Positions 44,389-53,518 of a DNA stretch of 64,000 nt are shown here, piece after piece; the first letter of the stretch is position 1, and each line of letters starts with the position of its first letter. The stretch lies in the NCBI RefSeq assembly GCF_030409415.1, contig NZ_JAUFPW010000026.1, positions 1-64,000 of the forward strand. The letters are read 5' to 3'. The notes beneath the pieces were generated by a model. It did no database searches, was not told where the DNA came from, and worked only from the letters and a program-made list of their open reading frames with translations. Origin of the DNA: Pedobacter aquatilis. GTDB lineage: Bacteria > Bacteroidota > Bacteroidia > Sphingobacteriales > Sphingobacteriaceae. The position numbers and the translations under genes are program-made.

Positions 44389-44789
44389 TTATATTAAATT
44401 CTGCTGTTATATTTTTTAAAGCTCTTATTTCTTTTGAAAATGACTGCTTTGGTAACAATGGCTTCTGTACGCCCGCTATCAATTATAGTCCCGAAGAAAC
44501 ATGTAAGCATAGCATTTACAATGTAAATATTGTATTTCAATCGGGAGCTATTTAGCGCTATCGGGTTTACTTTTGAAAATTTTTACCCGGGTAGCACATC
44601 TGCATTTCTTTCGCCACCAAAAGCAAGCCTTATTTTTTAAACCCGATTGCAGCGGAAATACTTTTTGTTTCACTGACAGATTGAAGGCAGTAACGAAAAC
44701 AAAAAGATTGAAGCGCAAAGCGGGACTGAAGCCTGCCAAAACTTACTGCCTTAAATTTTCAAAAAACAATTCTGCACAATATAATTTTA
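44389..44789. repeat. Repeat-rich spacer between lpxB and the surE pair
   Basis: No convincing gene. The stretch holds a 10-bp perfect hairpin (CTTTTTGTTT 44661-44670 and AAACAAAAAG 44697-44706) inside a longer degenerate inverted arrangement. It also holds words ending in CTATCGGGTTT (44558-44568) that resemble the tail of the nested hairpin element. Small open frames on both strands here are low-complexity and look like chance. It reads as stacked, decayed intergenic repeats. Confidence 0.55.
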
Positions 44790-45062
44790 TTAAAAAACCT
44801 TGTAGGCAAAAAATATAAATGCGCATAAAAAAGTGGCTGCCAATATTCCACGACCAATATTTTCTTTATTGTATTTAAAAAAGTATTGCATAAAATAAGC
44901 ATTAACCGCAATTGCGCCAATGTATAACAAATCTGCTTTTGAAAGGTAAACCACGTGACTTATAATATACCAAGCAAGGGCAGAAAGTACCGTCGGAATG
45001 AACAAACCAATGCCCAGACCAATCCACACAGAATTATTTAAATTTCTAATTCTATCGTTCAT
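44790..45062 (-). CDS. Small membrane protein downstream of surE
   Basis: A 90-residue protein from ATG 45062, one nucleotide after the surE stop. It has three hydrophobic segments (about residues 13-32, 40-58 and 68-88) and a charged loop (KYNKENIGR). I recognise no named family. Tight spacing shows translational coupling to surE. An alternative TTG start at 45071 would overlap surE by 8 nt. Confidence 0.7.
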   Translation of the reverse strand: MNDRIRNLNNSVWIGLGIGLFIPTVLSALAWYIISHVVYLSKADLLYIGAIAVNAYFMQYFFKYNKENIGRGILAATFLCAFIFFAYKVF

Positions 45063-45063
45063 G

Positions 45064-45909
45064 CTAACCAAGATTTAAACCATCAGGAGCTGAAACTTTG
45101 CTCTGCTTTGCATCACTTTTCGCTTGCTTTTCTGAGTTGAAATTCCAACTGTTTAAGGTTTGTATGGCATGGTGTGCCGTTAAATCGAACTGTACGGGCA
45201 CAACCGATACATAGCCATGTTCCAAAGCCCAAACATCAGTATCTTCGCCTTTATCAAAGTTTTCGAAAACGCCGGTTAACCAATAATATGGTCTGTTATA
45301 TGGATCTTTTCGCTCATCAAACTCTTCCATCCATTTTGCATTTGCCTGACGGCAAACTTTAATTCCTTTCAAAGCATCGCCCTTGGGGAAATTAACATTA
45401 AGCAAAGTACCTTCTGGTAAACCGTTAGCTAAAACCTGCTCGCAAATATCTTTAATGTATTTTTTGGTGAAACTGAAATCAGCATCTGCAGCAAAATCAT
45501 CTAAAGAAAAACCAATTGAAGGAATTTTTTCGATAGCGCCTTCTACCGCAGCTGACATTGTACCTGAATAAAGTACATTAATGGAATTGTTTAAACCGTG
45601 GTTAATTCCCGACACGCATAAATCTGGCTTCTTTCCTTTAAAGATTTTGTTAACACCAAGTTTAACACAATCTACAGGTGTGCCGCTGCATTTGTACATT
45701 TCTACTCCTGGGTATAAATCTACCTTATCGAAGCGTATTGGTTTACCGATTGTAATGGCATGACCCATCCCGCTTTGCGGACTATCTGGTGCCACGACTA
45801 CAACGTTTCCGATTTCCTGCATAACTTCCATCAGGTTCTTAATGCCTGTAGCCGTAATACCATCATCGTTTACAACTAAAATATTGGGTTTAGCGTTTTG
45901 CTTTGTCAT
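45064..45909 (-). CDS. surE: 5'/3'-nucleotidase SurE
   Basis: Metal-dependent nucleoside monophosphatase of 281 residues. The metal-site motif ILVVNDDGI (about 10-18) and the SGTPVDCVKLG segment (about 75-85) are intact, and CVSGINHGLN (about 98-107) completes the active site. The core of about 250 residues is normal; the C-terminus adds a lysine- and serine-rich tail (EKQAKSDAKQSKVS). It acts in nucleotide salvage or stress survival. Co-transcribed with the small membrane protein gene downstream. Confidence 0.95.
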   Translation of the reverse strand: MTKQNAKPNILVVNDDGITATGIKNLMEVMQEIGNVVVVAPDSPQSGMGHAITIGKPIRFDKVDLYPGVEMYKCSGTPVDCVKLGVNKIFKGKKPDLCVSGINHGLNNSINVLYSGTMSAAVEGAIEKIPSIGFSLDDFAADADFSFTKKYIKDICEQVLANGLPEGTLLNVNFPKGDALKGIKVCRQANAKWMEEFDERKDPYNRPYYWLTGVFENFDKGEDTDVWALEHGYVSVVPVQFDLTAHHAIQTLNSWNFNSEKQAKSDAKQSKVSAPDGLNLG

Positions 45910-46030
45910 GCGGTAAAAATACAGAATATAATTTTAAGCTATTGTAAACCCAATTTATTATCTCGAAACTTTAATTACTGGTTTTTTAGTTATTAGCAGG
46001 AAAACATTTCATTCAGTGATAGAAACCATT

Positions 46031-46038
46031 TATATTTG
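46031..46038 (+). promoter_or_regulatory. Candidate -7 element for the M16 peptidase gene
   Basis: TATATTTG matches TAnnTTTG exactly and lies 94 nt upstream of the ATG. No good -33 TTG is seen. Confidence 0.4.
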
Positions 46039-46131
46039 GTAATTAACTTATTAACCTGCGATTTGAGATTTAATGGCACATCAGCCTATGATAAATTTTA
46101 AAAATCGTTATCATAAACCAAAATCAAATAA

Positions 46132-49062
46132 ATGAAATTTAAACTATTTACGCTTGCTTGTTTTCTGGTAACAGGTTCGTTTGTAAAAGCGCAAACTTAC
46201 CAATGGAAAACAGCAACGGCTGGCGGTTACACGTATAAATATGTAACCAACGACCCATCGAATTCGAGATTTTACACCTTAAAGAATGGCTTAACAGTAA
46301 TTTTATCGCCAAACAACAAAGAGCCAAATGTACAATGGCGCATGAGCGTTAGAGCTGGTAGCAACACCGACCCTAAAAATGCAACAGGTTTGGCGCACTA
46401 TCTTGAGCACCTTTTGTTTAAAGGAACGGATAAATTCGGAACAAATAACTGGGCCAAAGAAAAACCATTGTTAGACAAAATTGACGCTCTTTACGAGAAA
46501 TACAATAAGACTACAGACCCTGCTCAACGTAAAGAAATTTACAAAGAAATTGATAAAACTTCTGGCGAAGCTTCTAACTTTTCTATTGCCAACGAGTACG
46601 ATAAAATGATGTCGGGCATTGGAGGCAACTCCTCAAATGCGCACACCTGGTACGAAGAAACGGTTTACAATGAAGATTTTCCATCAAACGCAACTGATAA
46701 GTTTTTAGCAATTCAGAGCGAACGTTTCCGTAAACCAATCTTCCGTATTTTCCATACAGAACTTGAGGCTGTTTACGAAGAAAAAAACCGTGGTTTAGAT
46801 AGCGATCCTAATAAACTTGATGAAGCGATGATGGAATTACTTTTTCCAACGCACAATTACGGACAGCAAACTACAATTGGTACAATCGAACATCTGAAAA
46901 ACCCATCGTTGGTAGAAATCAGAAATTATTATAATAAATATTACGTACCAAATAATATGGCTGCTGTTTTCACCGGAGATTTTAATCCTGATGAAATGAT
47001 TAAGAAAGTGGATAAAGCGTTTAGCTACATGGTTTCAAAACCGGTTACACTTTACAATCCTGCTCCAGAGAAACCATTAACTAAAATTCAAAAAGTTGAT
47101 GTTTATGGTCCGAGTGCCGAAATGGTAGAAATTTATTACCGTGGTTATGCAGAAAACACGCAAAACAGTTTAATGCTTAATTTGATAAAGAGCATTCTAT
47201 TTAATGGCAAAGCTGGTTTAATTGACATAAATTTAAACAAACAGCAGAAAACGCAACGTTCTAGCGCAAGTTATCAGCAAATGAAAGACTATGGTGTGTT
47301 TAATCTATCAGCACAGCCACGTCAAGGTCAGAGTTTAGAGCAAGCATCTAAGTTATTATTAGAACAAATTGAATTATTAAAACAAGGTAAGTTTGATGAT
47401 GATTTAATTAAAGCAATTGTTGCCAATCAAAAATTCAGTTTCTTACAGGCTTTTGATAGCAATAACAGCAGAGCCGAATACCTTTCTAACGAGTTCATTT
47501 TAAACAGAGGTACAAAATGGGATAAAAGCTTAGGTGATATTGAAGAAACAGCTAAAATTACCAAAGCTCAGGTTGTTGCTTTTGCAAACACTTATTTTAA
47601 AGATAATTATGTAATTGGCTTTAAACATAAAGGTGAAGATAAAAACACCATTAAAGTAGAAAAACCAACAATTACACCAATCAATGCAAATGGTAATTTA
47701 ACTTCTCCGTTTGTGAAAAGTGTTATCGATGCGCCGGTTAAACCTTTAGAGCCAAAATTCTTAGATTATAAAAAAGACATTACAACTGGAAAAGTAGGCA
47801 TTGCTGAAGTACTAACAACCAAAAACAAAGACAATTCTATTTTCAGAATGACTTACAGATTTAACCATGGCACAAACAATTATAAGTTGTTGCCTTATGC
47901 TGCAAGTTACTTACCATTTTTAGGAACTGATAAATATACCGCTGAAGAAATTAGCAAGGCATTTTATAACATCGCTTGTTCTTACAGTTTAAATGTTGGT
48001 ACAGAAACCACCACCATTAACATTAGCGGTTTACAGGAGAATTTCAGCAAAGCTGTAAATCTTGTAGAGCACATTTTGGCTAACGTTAAACCTGATGAAA
48101 AAGCATTGGCCGATTTGAAAAATACTATTTTAAAAAGCCGCGAAAACAATAAATTAAACAAAGGCCAGATTATGGTTGGTTTAACTTCGTACGCACAATA
48201 TGGAAGTGTAAACCCATACAATAATGTTCTTTCTAATGAGGATGTTAAAAACATGAAGGCTGAAGATTTAATTTATCTCTTGAAAAACTTAACCAACTAC
48301 GAGCACGTAATTACTTATTTCGGACCAAAAGATGTTGAGGCTTTTTCTGCAGATATTAAAAAGGAACACGCTCTAGCTAAAGAATTTACACCGGCTGCAC
48401 CAGCAAAAGTTTACAATTATACCGTTCAGGATAGCAATAAAGTTTATTTTGCTAACTACGATATGGTGCAATCAGAAATTCGTTGGTTAAGAAATACAGG
48501 TTTATACAATAAAACGGACCGTCCGAACATCGAAGTATTTAACAACTATTTTGGAGGCGGAATGGGTTCAATTGTTTTCCAAACCATCAGAGAATCTAAA
48601 GCTTTGGCTTATTCTACTTATGCACTTTATCAAATGCCAGATAAAGCCGACAGACAATACAGCATGATTGCCTATGTTGGTAGTCAGGCAGATAAAATGA
48701 CTGATGCTGTTAACGGAATGAATGAATTATTAAATGTGTTACCACAAAGTGATAAATCATTTGAAGGTGCAAAATCGAACGTTTTATCTTCTTTAGAAAC
48801 GAATAGAGTTACAAAAGATGGTATTTTCACGTACTATTTCGCAGATAAAAAATTAGGCTATGATTACGATTCGAGAATTGATTTGTACAGAGGTTTAAAA
48901 CCAATTACGTTTGGCGATATTAAAGGTTTTCACGACCAAAAAATCGCAAACAAGCCTTACAGCTATTTAATCGTAGCATCTGATAAAAAAGTAAAATTAG
49001 AGGATATGCAGAAATTTGGTAATGTTACCACATTAACATTAGAACAGATTTTTGGGTATTAG
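46132..49062 (+). CDS. Secreted M16-family zinc metallopeptidase (two-unit form)
   Basis: Exported protein of 976 residues with signal peptide to about residue 20. The inverted zinc motif HYLEH is at 89-93, with the third ligand probably in ELEAVYEEKNRG. Residues about 45-500 form the active M16 unit, and about 540-976 an inactive second unit without HxxEH, as in pitrilysin-type and long Bacteroidetes M16 proteins. It probably degrades peptides in the periplasm. It is a single plus-strand gene with its own promoter element and terminator. Confidence 0.92.
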   Translation: MKFKLFTLACFLVTGSFVKAQTYQWKTATAGGYTYKYVTNDPSNSRFYTLKNGLTVILSPNNKEPNVQWRMSVRAGSNTDPKNATGLAHYLEHLLFKGTDKFGTNNWAKEKPLLDKIDALYEKYNKTTDPAQRKEIYKEIDKTSGEASNFSIANEYDKMMSGIGGNSSNAHTWYEETVYNEDFPSNATDKFLAIQSERFRKPIFRIFHTELEAVYEEKNRGLDSDPNKLDEAMMELLFPTHNYGQQTTIGTIEHLKNPSLVEIRNYYNKYYVPNNMAAVFTGDFNPDEMIKKVDKAFSYMVSKPVTLYNPAPEKPLTKIQKVDVYGPSAEMVEIYYRGYAENTQNSLMLNLIKSILFNGKAGLIDINLNKQQKTQRSSASYQQMKDYGVFNLSAQPRQGQSLEQASKLLLEQIELLKQGKFDDDLIKAIVANQKFSFLQAFDSNNSRAEYLSNEFILNRGTKWDKSLGDIEETAKITKAQVVAFANTYFKDNYVIGFKHKGEDKNTIKVEKPTITPINANGNLTSPFVKSVIDAPVKPLEPKFLDYKKDITTGKVGIAEVLTTKNKDNSIFRMTYRFNHGTNNYKLLPYAASYLPFLGTDKYTAEEISKAFYNIACSYSLNVGTETTTINISGLQENFSKAVNLVEHILANVKPDEKALADLKNTILKSRENNKLNKGQIMVGLTSYAQYGSVNPYNNVLSNEDVKNMKAEDLIYLLKNLTNYEHVITYFGPKDVEAFSADIKKEHALAKEFTPAAPAKVYNYTVQDSNKVYFANYDMVQSEIRWLRNTGLYNKTDRPNIEVFNNYFGGGMGSIVFQTIRESKALAYSTYALYQMPDKADRQYSMIAYVGSQADKMTDAVNGMNELLNVLPQSDKSFEGAKSNVLSSLETNRVTKDGIFTYYFADKKLGYDYDSRIDLYRGLKPITFGDIKGFHDQKIANKPYSYLIVASDKKVKLEDMQKFGNVTTLTLEQIFGY

Positions 49063-49113
49063 ATTGATGTTTTAATGTTCAAAAGTTGAAAGGTTTGAAT
49101 GTTGAAATCGCAT

Positions 49114-49153
49114 AAAAAAAGCGTTCCGGTTAATTTCGGAACGCTTTTTTTTT
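49114..49153 (+). terminator. Terminator after the M16 peptidase gene
   Basis: GCGTTCCG and CGGAACGC pair over an 8-nt loop, flanked by A7 and T8; it works on the plus strand and perhaps on both. Confidence 0.88.
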
Positions 49154-49223
49154 GCTTAAAATTTCGAGTTTGTCAATTATTAATGATTTGGAAATTGGCG
49201 TTTAGCATTTCATCGTTAACACC

Positions 49224-49296
49224 AGTCCCGCCATTCGCTATAGCCCTTGTAATCCCGAAATAAATTCGGGACGGGCTGCCGCTGCTGTCGGGTTTA
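49224..49296 (+). repeat. Nested hairpin intergenic repeat, copy 2
   Basis: Begins AGTCCCGCCATTCGCT and ends CTGCTGTCGGGTTT like 3825-3880. The inner hairpin differs: TCCCGAA pairs with TTCGGGA. Conserved ends with a changed but still paired core suggest selection on structure or gene conversion of the ends. Confidence 0.6.
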
Positions 49297-49351
49297 GAAA
49301 CAAAAATCCGCCCTGCGAAAACAAAAACCCAAAGAATTACATGATTTTAAA

Positions 49352-51067
49352 CTATTTCTTTTGATAATCGATTACGATACCGTTAGCCAATAGTTTAGAA
49401 TTTAAATTGCTTAGTTTACTACCTGCAGGTATTTCTACAATTAAAACAGAATTTGATTTACCGACAATCACCTTAGTAACTGCTGATGCATTTTTAGCAA
49501 TAACTTTCTGCGCTACGGCATCATATAAATCTACTTTCTTTTTAGTTTTAACCTTGTAATTAATTGTTTTAGGTAGGTTATAAGGATTGTATATTAAATA
49601 AGTTGGATAAGCTTTTTCTTTATAAAAATCAGTTGCTAAAACATCAAGTTTTAATATACCTTCGATATTGGTTTTTTCTACAATTGCGCCAAAGATGCCA
49701 ACATGCCCACTTCCGTAAACACTAAATTGCGAAACATCCGGATTTTTGCCCGGCACCCATTTTGGGCCATCTCCCTGTGCAACCGGGCTTTTTTTATCCA
49801 CATATAGAGTATCGAATGTAGAGGTTTTTGCAAAACCCTCGTAAGCAATTACACCTTTCGTAACCGATTCAAATTGTGGTATGGTTTGTCTATCAGCAGG
49901 CATATATTGCGGGTAAAAAAAGCGAGAAGCATTTACCGCATTCAGCATCCATTTACCAATTGCATTTGCATAAGCCGGGTTATAACGAACCGTTGGAACC
50001 AATGGCCATGCCGCATCAAAAGTGTTCATTAAAAAGCCATAACCGCCGTGGTCTACCGTACTACCAACTACGCCAGAAATATCATAACCATTCCATTTCC
50101 CGGTTAAAACACCCCAACCTTCACGGCAAACGGCAGTACCGTCGAATGTCCAGCCCATAAGTTTATGAACATCGAAATCTGTTCCCTGTTCTGCATTCAT
50201 TCTTGCAGCCAAATAAGCGCCAAATGGCATCAGCAATTCGTATGTTGGATTGATTTTGTTACTTTCCAAAGCATTCATGGCACTTATTGCACCTTTTAAA
50301 TAGCGTTTATCGCCAAATTTTTTATAAGCAGAATATAACACCCAGGCATGTCCGGCAGCCGCATCTGGCTGTGCACAAATTTGGTTTGTCATGGGTTTCA
50401 TTTGTGCATAATCGAAATATGAATAGTTGTAGTTTCCGTTCAAAATCGAATCGGCTTTAAAAAATTTTTCAGCTATACTTTTAGCAATCCAATCAAAATC
50501 TTTTTCTTCAGGATATTGCTCGCAAATTGCATAAAAGAGTACATTAGGATATACATCGTACCACCAATCTCTGCCATAACCACCACCCAAAAGTGCAACC
50601 TCCGGAGCCGTATTATTCATCATAATATTCCATTTGGTATCGCGGTTGAAATAGTTTTTCAGCATAGCAACATAATTCATACTTTTCTGGTTTCGCTTAT
50701 CGATGCCAATTAAACTTGCCCCCATTACTGCGCCCATATTCGCCAATGCTTCATGAAACATACCCTTATTATGCTGCTTTCCCTGACGAACATCACCCAC
50801 TGCTGTATAAATGCCTAATGCAGGTTGATTAAAATTTTTATTGGTACTATCTATCCAAACCATAGGCCAGTGTTCTCCCTTAGCATTAAAGTCGTAAATG
50901 GTTTTGTCGAAATTCTGAGCCATTAACTTCCAATCAATAATTTTCAAAGGTTGGGGAACATCTGCCATTTCATCAACTCTGTTTAGAGATAATTGTTTAA
51001 CTTGAGCTATAGCTAAGTTAGAACCTGACAATAGTAATAATGCTATTAGTAATTTTGTAATCCTCAT
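49352..51067 (-). CDS. Secreted protein of unknown function in the GH130 locus
   Basis: Exported protein of 571 residues; signal peptide to about residue 21. I do not recognise a family. The centre (about 150-400) has helical repeats rich in aromatic and glycine residues, such as GGGYGRDWWYDVYPN, PDAAAGHAWVLYSAYKKFG and VVGSTVDHGGYGFLMNTFDAAWP (split over residues about 330-352), like (alpha/alpha)6-barrel glycosidases or lyases. The C-terminal 130 residues look like a beta-sandwich. It is last in the run SusC, SusD, GH130, MFS, 16 nt after the transporter gene. A new glycoside hydrolase or related enzyme is a reasonable guess, no more. Confidence 0.7.
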   Translation of the reverse strand: MRITKLLIALLLLSGSNLAIAQVKQLSLNRVDEMADVPQPLKIIDWKLMAQNFDKTIYDFNAKGEHWPMVWIDSTNKNFNQPALGIYTAVGDVRQGKQHNKGMFHEALANMGAVMGASLIGIDKRNQKSMNYVAMLKNYFNRDTKWNIMMNNTAPEVALLGGGYGRDWWYDVYPNVLFYAICEQYPEEKDFDWIAKSIAEKFFKADSILNGNYNYSYFDYAQMKPMTNQICAQPDAAAGHAWVLYSAYKKFGDKRYLKGAISAMNALESNKINPTYELLMPFGAYLAARMNAEQGTDFDVHKLMGWTFDGTAVCREGWGVLTGKWNGYDISGVVGSTVDHGGYGFLMNTFDAAWPLVPTVRYNPAYANAIGKWMLNAVNASRFFYPQYMPADRQTIPQFESVTKGVIAYEGFAKTSTFDTLYVDKKSPVAQGDGPKWVPGKNPDVSQFSVYGSGHVGIFGAIVEKTNIEGILKLDVLATDFYKEKAYPTYLIYNPYNLPKTINYKVKTKKKVDLYDAVAQKVIAKNASAVTKVIVGKSNSVLIVEIPAGSKLSNLNSKLLANGIVIDYQKK

Positions 51068-51083
51068 AATTGATTAGAATATG

Positions 51084-52367
51084 CTAGTTGGTTATTGGAG
51101 CAATAAGACTTGGAGCCTCCTCACTCAGAATTGGTGCGTTATCTACACTTTCGATTTTGCCCTGCTTTATAATATCTTTTGCAACCCAAAATGAAGCAAG
51201 TTGCAAAATAGCAACAATTACAATGGCGTAACGTAAGGCAATTTCTACGGAAAATGAATAAGCCAAAACTAAAAATGTTCCGGCACCAACTAAACGACCA
51301 ATATACAAACCCGCTTCATGATTTAGAATGTAAGCAAATTCACTACGTTTCTCTTTTTTGGTTAAAATATCAATAACACTGTACTGTATAGGATAATACG
51401 CAATATCTAATAAAGGCTTTGCCAGCAACAATAGCAACATAAAGATAATTACGCCTGTACTGTTGTACAAAATTCCATTAATTACTGCCGCTATCGCAAA
51501 CAATAATAAACCTGCACCGAACACATAAACTCTATGTTTTGGTGATGTTTTACGTCCGATGATGTACATAACAAATGCGGCGATAATTGCACCAACAGAT
51601 TGTGCAGTACCAAGCGCTCCCTCCTTGCCTACCAATAACATAATTAACATTGCAGGAGCTGTTACTAAAAACCCTTGTACTAATCCTTTTAAACTTGCCA
51701 ATCTCAATAATTTATACCAGTAAGGATCGAACTTAAAATAGACAAACTTTTTTTCTGTAGGATTGGTAAAGTTGCCTCTAAAACACATGATGGAGGCTAA
51801 AATGGTTATAAATACCACAAATCCAGTAACTATACGATAGGCTAACTGAGCATTGCCACTTATTGCAGATTGATATTCTATAAATGCACCAATTGAGAAT
51901 GGAATAATGATAGCAATTATGGTATAAAAAAACGTTTCCAAACCATAGTAGTAATTTCTATTGTCATCATTTGTCATAGCCAGGGCTAAAAAATCTCTAT
52001 TTGCCCAATAAAATCCGAACGACATTCCCATAATTAAACCAGCGATGCCGATACCAACTGTATCTAATGTAGTTAAAGACATCATTACCATCATCGAAAT
52101 ACCGCTCAACATCATCCCTAAAGAATAAAGGGTTTTGATAGAAAAAGTACGCAACAGGTAACCATTAATAAGAAATGTGATTGGAATGCCGGTATAAATG
52201 GTTAATTGATACACCACCACCTTTACTGGGTCGTTAGAGCTACGCATAACGTAGGCTGCTACAAAAATATCTATAACAGGAAGTACAATGCTATAAATTA
52301 AATTAGTAAGGGTTAACACCTTAAAATTATAGGATTGGCTTTTAAAATGAGCTATTTCTGATCGCAT
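51084..52367 (-). CDS. Major facilitator superfamily transporter
   Basis: Inner-membrane transporter of 427 residues with about 12 hydrophobic helices. The first runs from about residue 14 (VLTLTNLIYSIVLPVIDIF). The MFS fold is clear; no sugar-specific signature is evident. The start at 52367 overlaps the end of the GH130 gene by 16 nt, so the two are translationally coupled. A longer frame reaches 52415 and would overlap by 64 nt. Coupling to a GH130 enzyme suggests import of a mannosyl disaccharide. Confidence 0.85.
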   Translation of the reverse strand: MRSEIAHFKSQSYNFKVLTLTNLIYSIVLPVIDIFVAAYVMRSSNDPVKVVVYQLTIYTGIPITFLINGYLLRTFSIKTLYSLGMMLSGISMMVMMSLTTLDTVGIGIAGLIMGMSFGFYWANRDFLALAMTNDDNRNYYYGLETFFYTIIAIIIPFSIGAFIEYQSAISGNAQLAYRIVTGFVVFITILASIMCFRGNFTNPTEKKFVYFKFDPYWYKLLRLASLKGLVQGFLVTAPAMLIMLLVGKEGALGTAQSVGAIIAAFVMYIIGRKTSPKHRVYVFGAGLLLFAIAAVINGILYNSTGVIIFMLLLLLAKPLLDIAYYPIQYSVIDILTKKEKRSEFAYILNHEAGLYIGRLVGAGTFLVLAYSFSVEIALRYAIVIVAILQLASFWVAKDIIKQGKIESVDNAPILSEEAPSLIAPITN

Positions 52368-53413
52368 GGCTTTAATTGAGCTAAAATATTTTGGATTGAA
52401 AATTTGGCTGCACAAACAAATTCATCGGCTGCGCCGTAATAAATTGTAAGTTCATCGCCAGTAATAATGTGTCCGTTTGTAAAAACCACATGACCAAAGA
52501 AACCGCTTAATTCGTACGGTGTTTGTGGCTGCATAATTGGCCCATCTGTTTGGGCAAGAACATTAGTTGGATCATTCAAATCCATTAAAAAAGCGCCTAA
52601 GCAGTATTGATGATTTTCATTTGCACCATGGTAAATTTCTAACCAACCCTTTTCGGTTTTAATTGGCGCTGCACCTGCCCCAACTCTTTTACTATCCCAT
52701 TTACCTTTGCGGGTTTTTATTAGGCATTTGTTATGCCCCCAATGTATGCCATCTGGCGATTGAGCAATCCAAATGTAATTCCCTCCCAAATCAACACTGC
52801 TGGGGCGATGCAAGGCGTAAAACTTTCCATTAATTTTTTCTTCAAAAACTGCACAATCTTTATTGTGCGGAGGAATAACCATTCCGTGTTTTTCGAAAGT
52901 TTTCCAATCTTTTGTGGTGCGCATACCAACGCCAACGCCGTGACTGGAAACTGCTGTAAATGTGAGGTAATATGTATCTTCAATTAGTGCAACACGGCAA
53001 TCTTCAATCCCAAAAGTTTCATCTTCACCTTCGCCTTGTAATAAAGGATACCCTTCTGGTTGATAGAAATTAATGCCATCATCACTACAAACTAACCTTA
53101 AATGCGAAAGTGTGGTTAAATAATCAGCACCTTTGTATGTTATAACTCTGGGGTCTGTTGCAATTAATTCTGGATCATTTTCTTTTATTTTGATGATTTC
53201 TATCCCATTGCCATTCAATACCGGAAACGAAATTATACCGTCCTCTTGTTTTGGGCGTTCTGCCACTCTAACCAACAACCAGGTTTTACCTTGAAAAGTA
53301 AATACACCCGGATTTAACAAACAGGCAATTTCTAAACCTTCGATACTTGGTTTTAAATCTTTGGGAGAGAGAATTGGATTTTGAGAAAAACGATTAGCAA
53401 TATCTGTTGACAT
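52352..53413 (-). CDS. GH130-family beta-mannoside phosphorylase or hydrolase
   Basis: Predicted five-bladed propeller enzyme of 353 residues without signal peptide, so probably cytoplasmic. The catalytic acid aspartate lies in FGIEDCRV, where most relatives read DPR. KDCAVFEEKINGKFYALHRP, RVGAGAAPIKT and LEIYHGA hold the Lys, Arg and His residues typical of phosphate-binding members, so phosphorolysis of beta-1,4-mannosides (for example mannosyl-GlcNAc or mannosyl-glucose) is favoured over hydrolysis. Start chosen at 53413; the longer frame to 53440 adds nine non-family residues. It is coupled to the MFS gene. Confidence 0.9.
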   Translation of the reverse strand: MSTDIANRFSQNPILSPKDLKPSIEGLEIACLLNPGVFTFQGKTWLLVRVAERPKQEDGIISFPVLNGNGIEIIKIKENDPELIATDPRVITYKGADYLTTLSHLRLVCSDDGINFYQPEGYPLLQGEGEDETFGIEDCRVALIEDTYYLTFTAVSSHGVGVGMRTTKDWKTFEKHGMVIPPHNKDCAVFEEKINGKFYALHRPSSVDLGGNYIWIAQSPDGIHWGHNKCLIKTRKGKWDSKRVGAGAAPIKTEKGWLEIYHGANENHQYCLGAFLMDLNDPTNVLAQTDGPIMQPQTPYELSGFFGHVVFTNGHIITGDELTIYYGAADEFVCAAKFSIQNILAQLKPCDQK

Positions 53414-53481
53414 ATTTTTAAAAATATTTATCAATACCACACAAAAGATGGTGTTGTTTTTTTATAGAAATGAATTTTGAA

Positions 53482-53514
53482 ATAGGAGCCAATCAGACAT
53501 TAATTGACTCCTAT
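53482..53514. terminator. Hairpin between susD and the GH130 gene
   Basis: A 12-bp stem with one G-T pair (ATAGGAGCCAAT and ATTGACTCCTAT) and a 9-nt loop lies 4 nt after the susD stop. The T-run on the minus strand is weak (TTTC), so it may only attenuate or protect the susCD mRNA 3' end. Confidence 0.55.
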
Positions 53515-53518
53515 CAAT

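Noticed and set aside
44548..44818. Overlapping small frames on both strands between lpxB and surE
   Set aside because: They coincide with inverted repeats, so both strands stay open by symmetry; translations are low-complexity.
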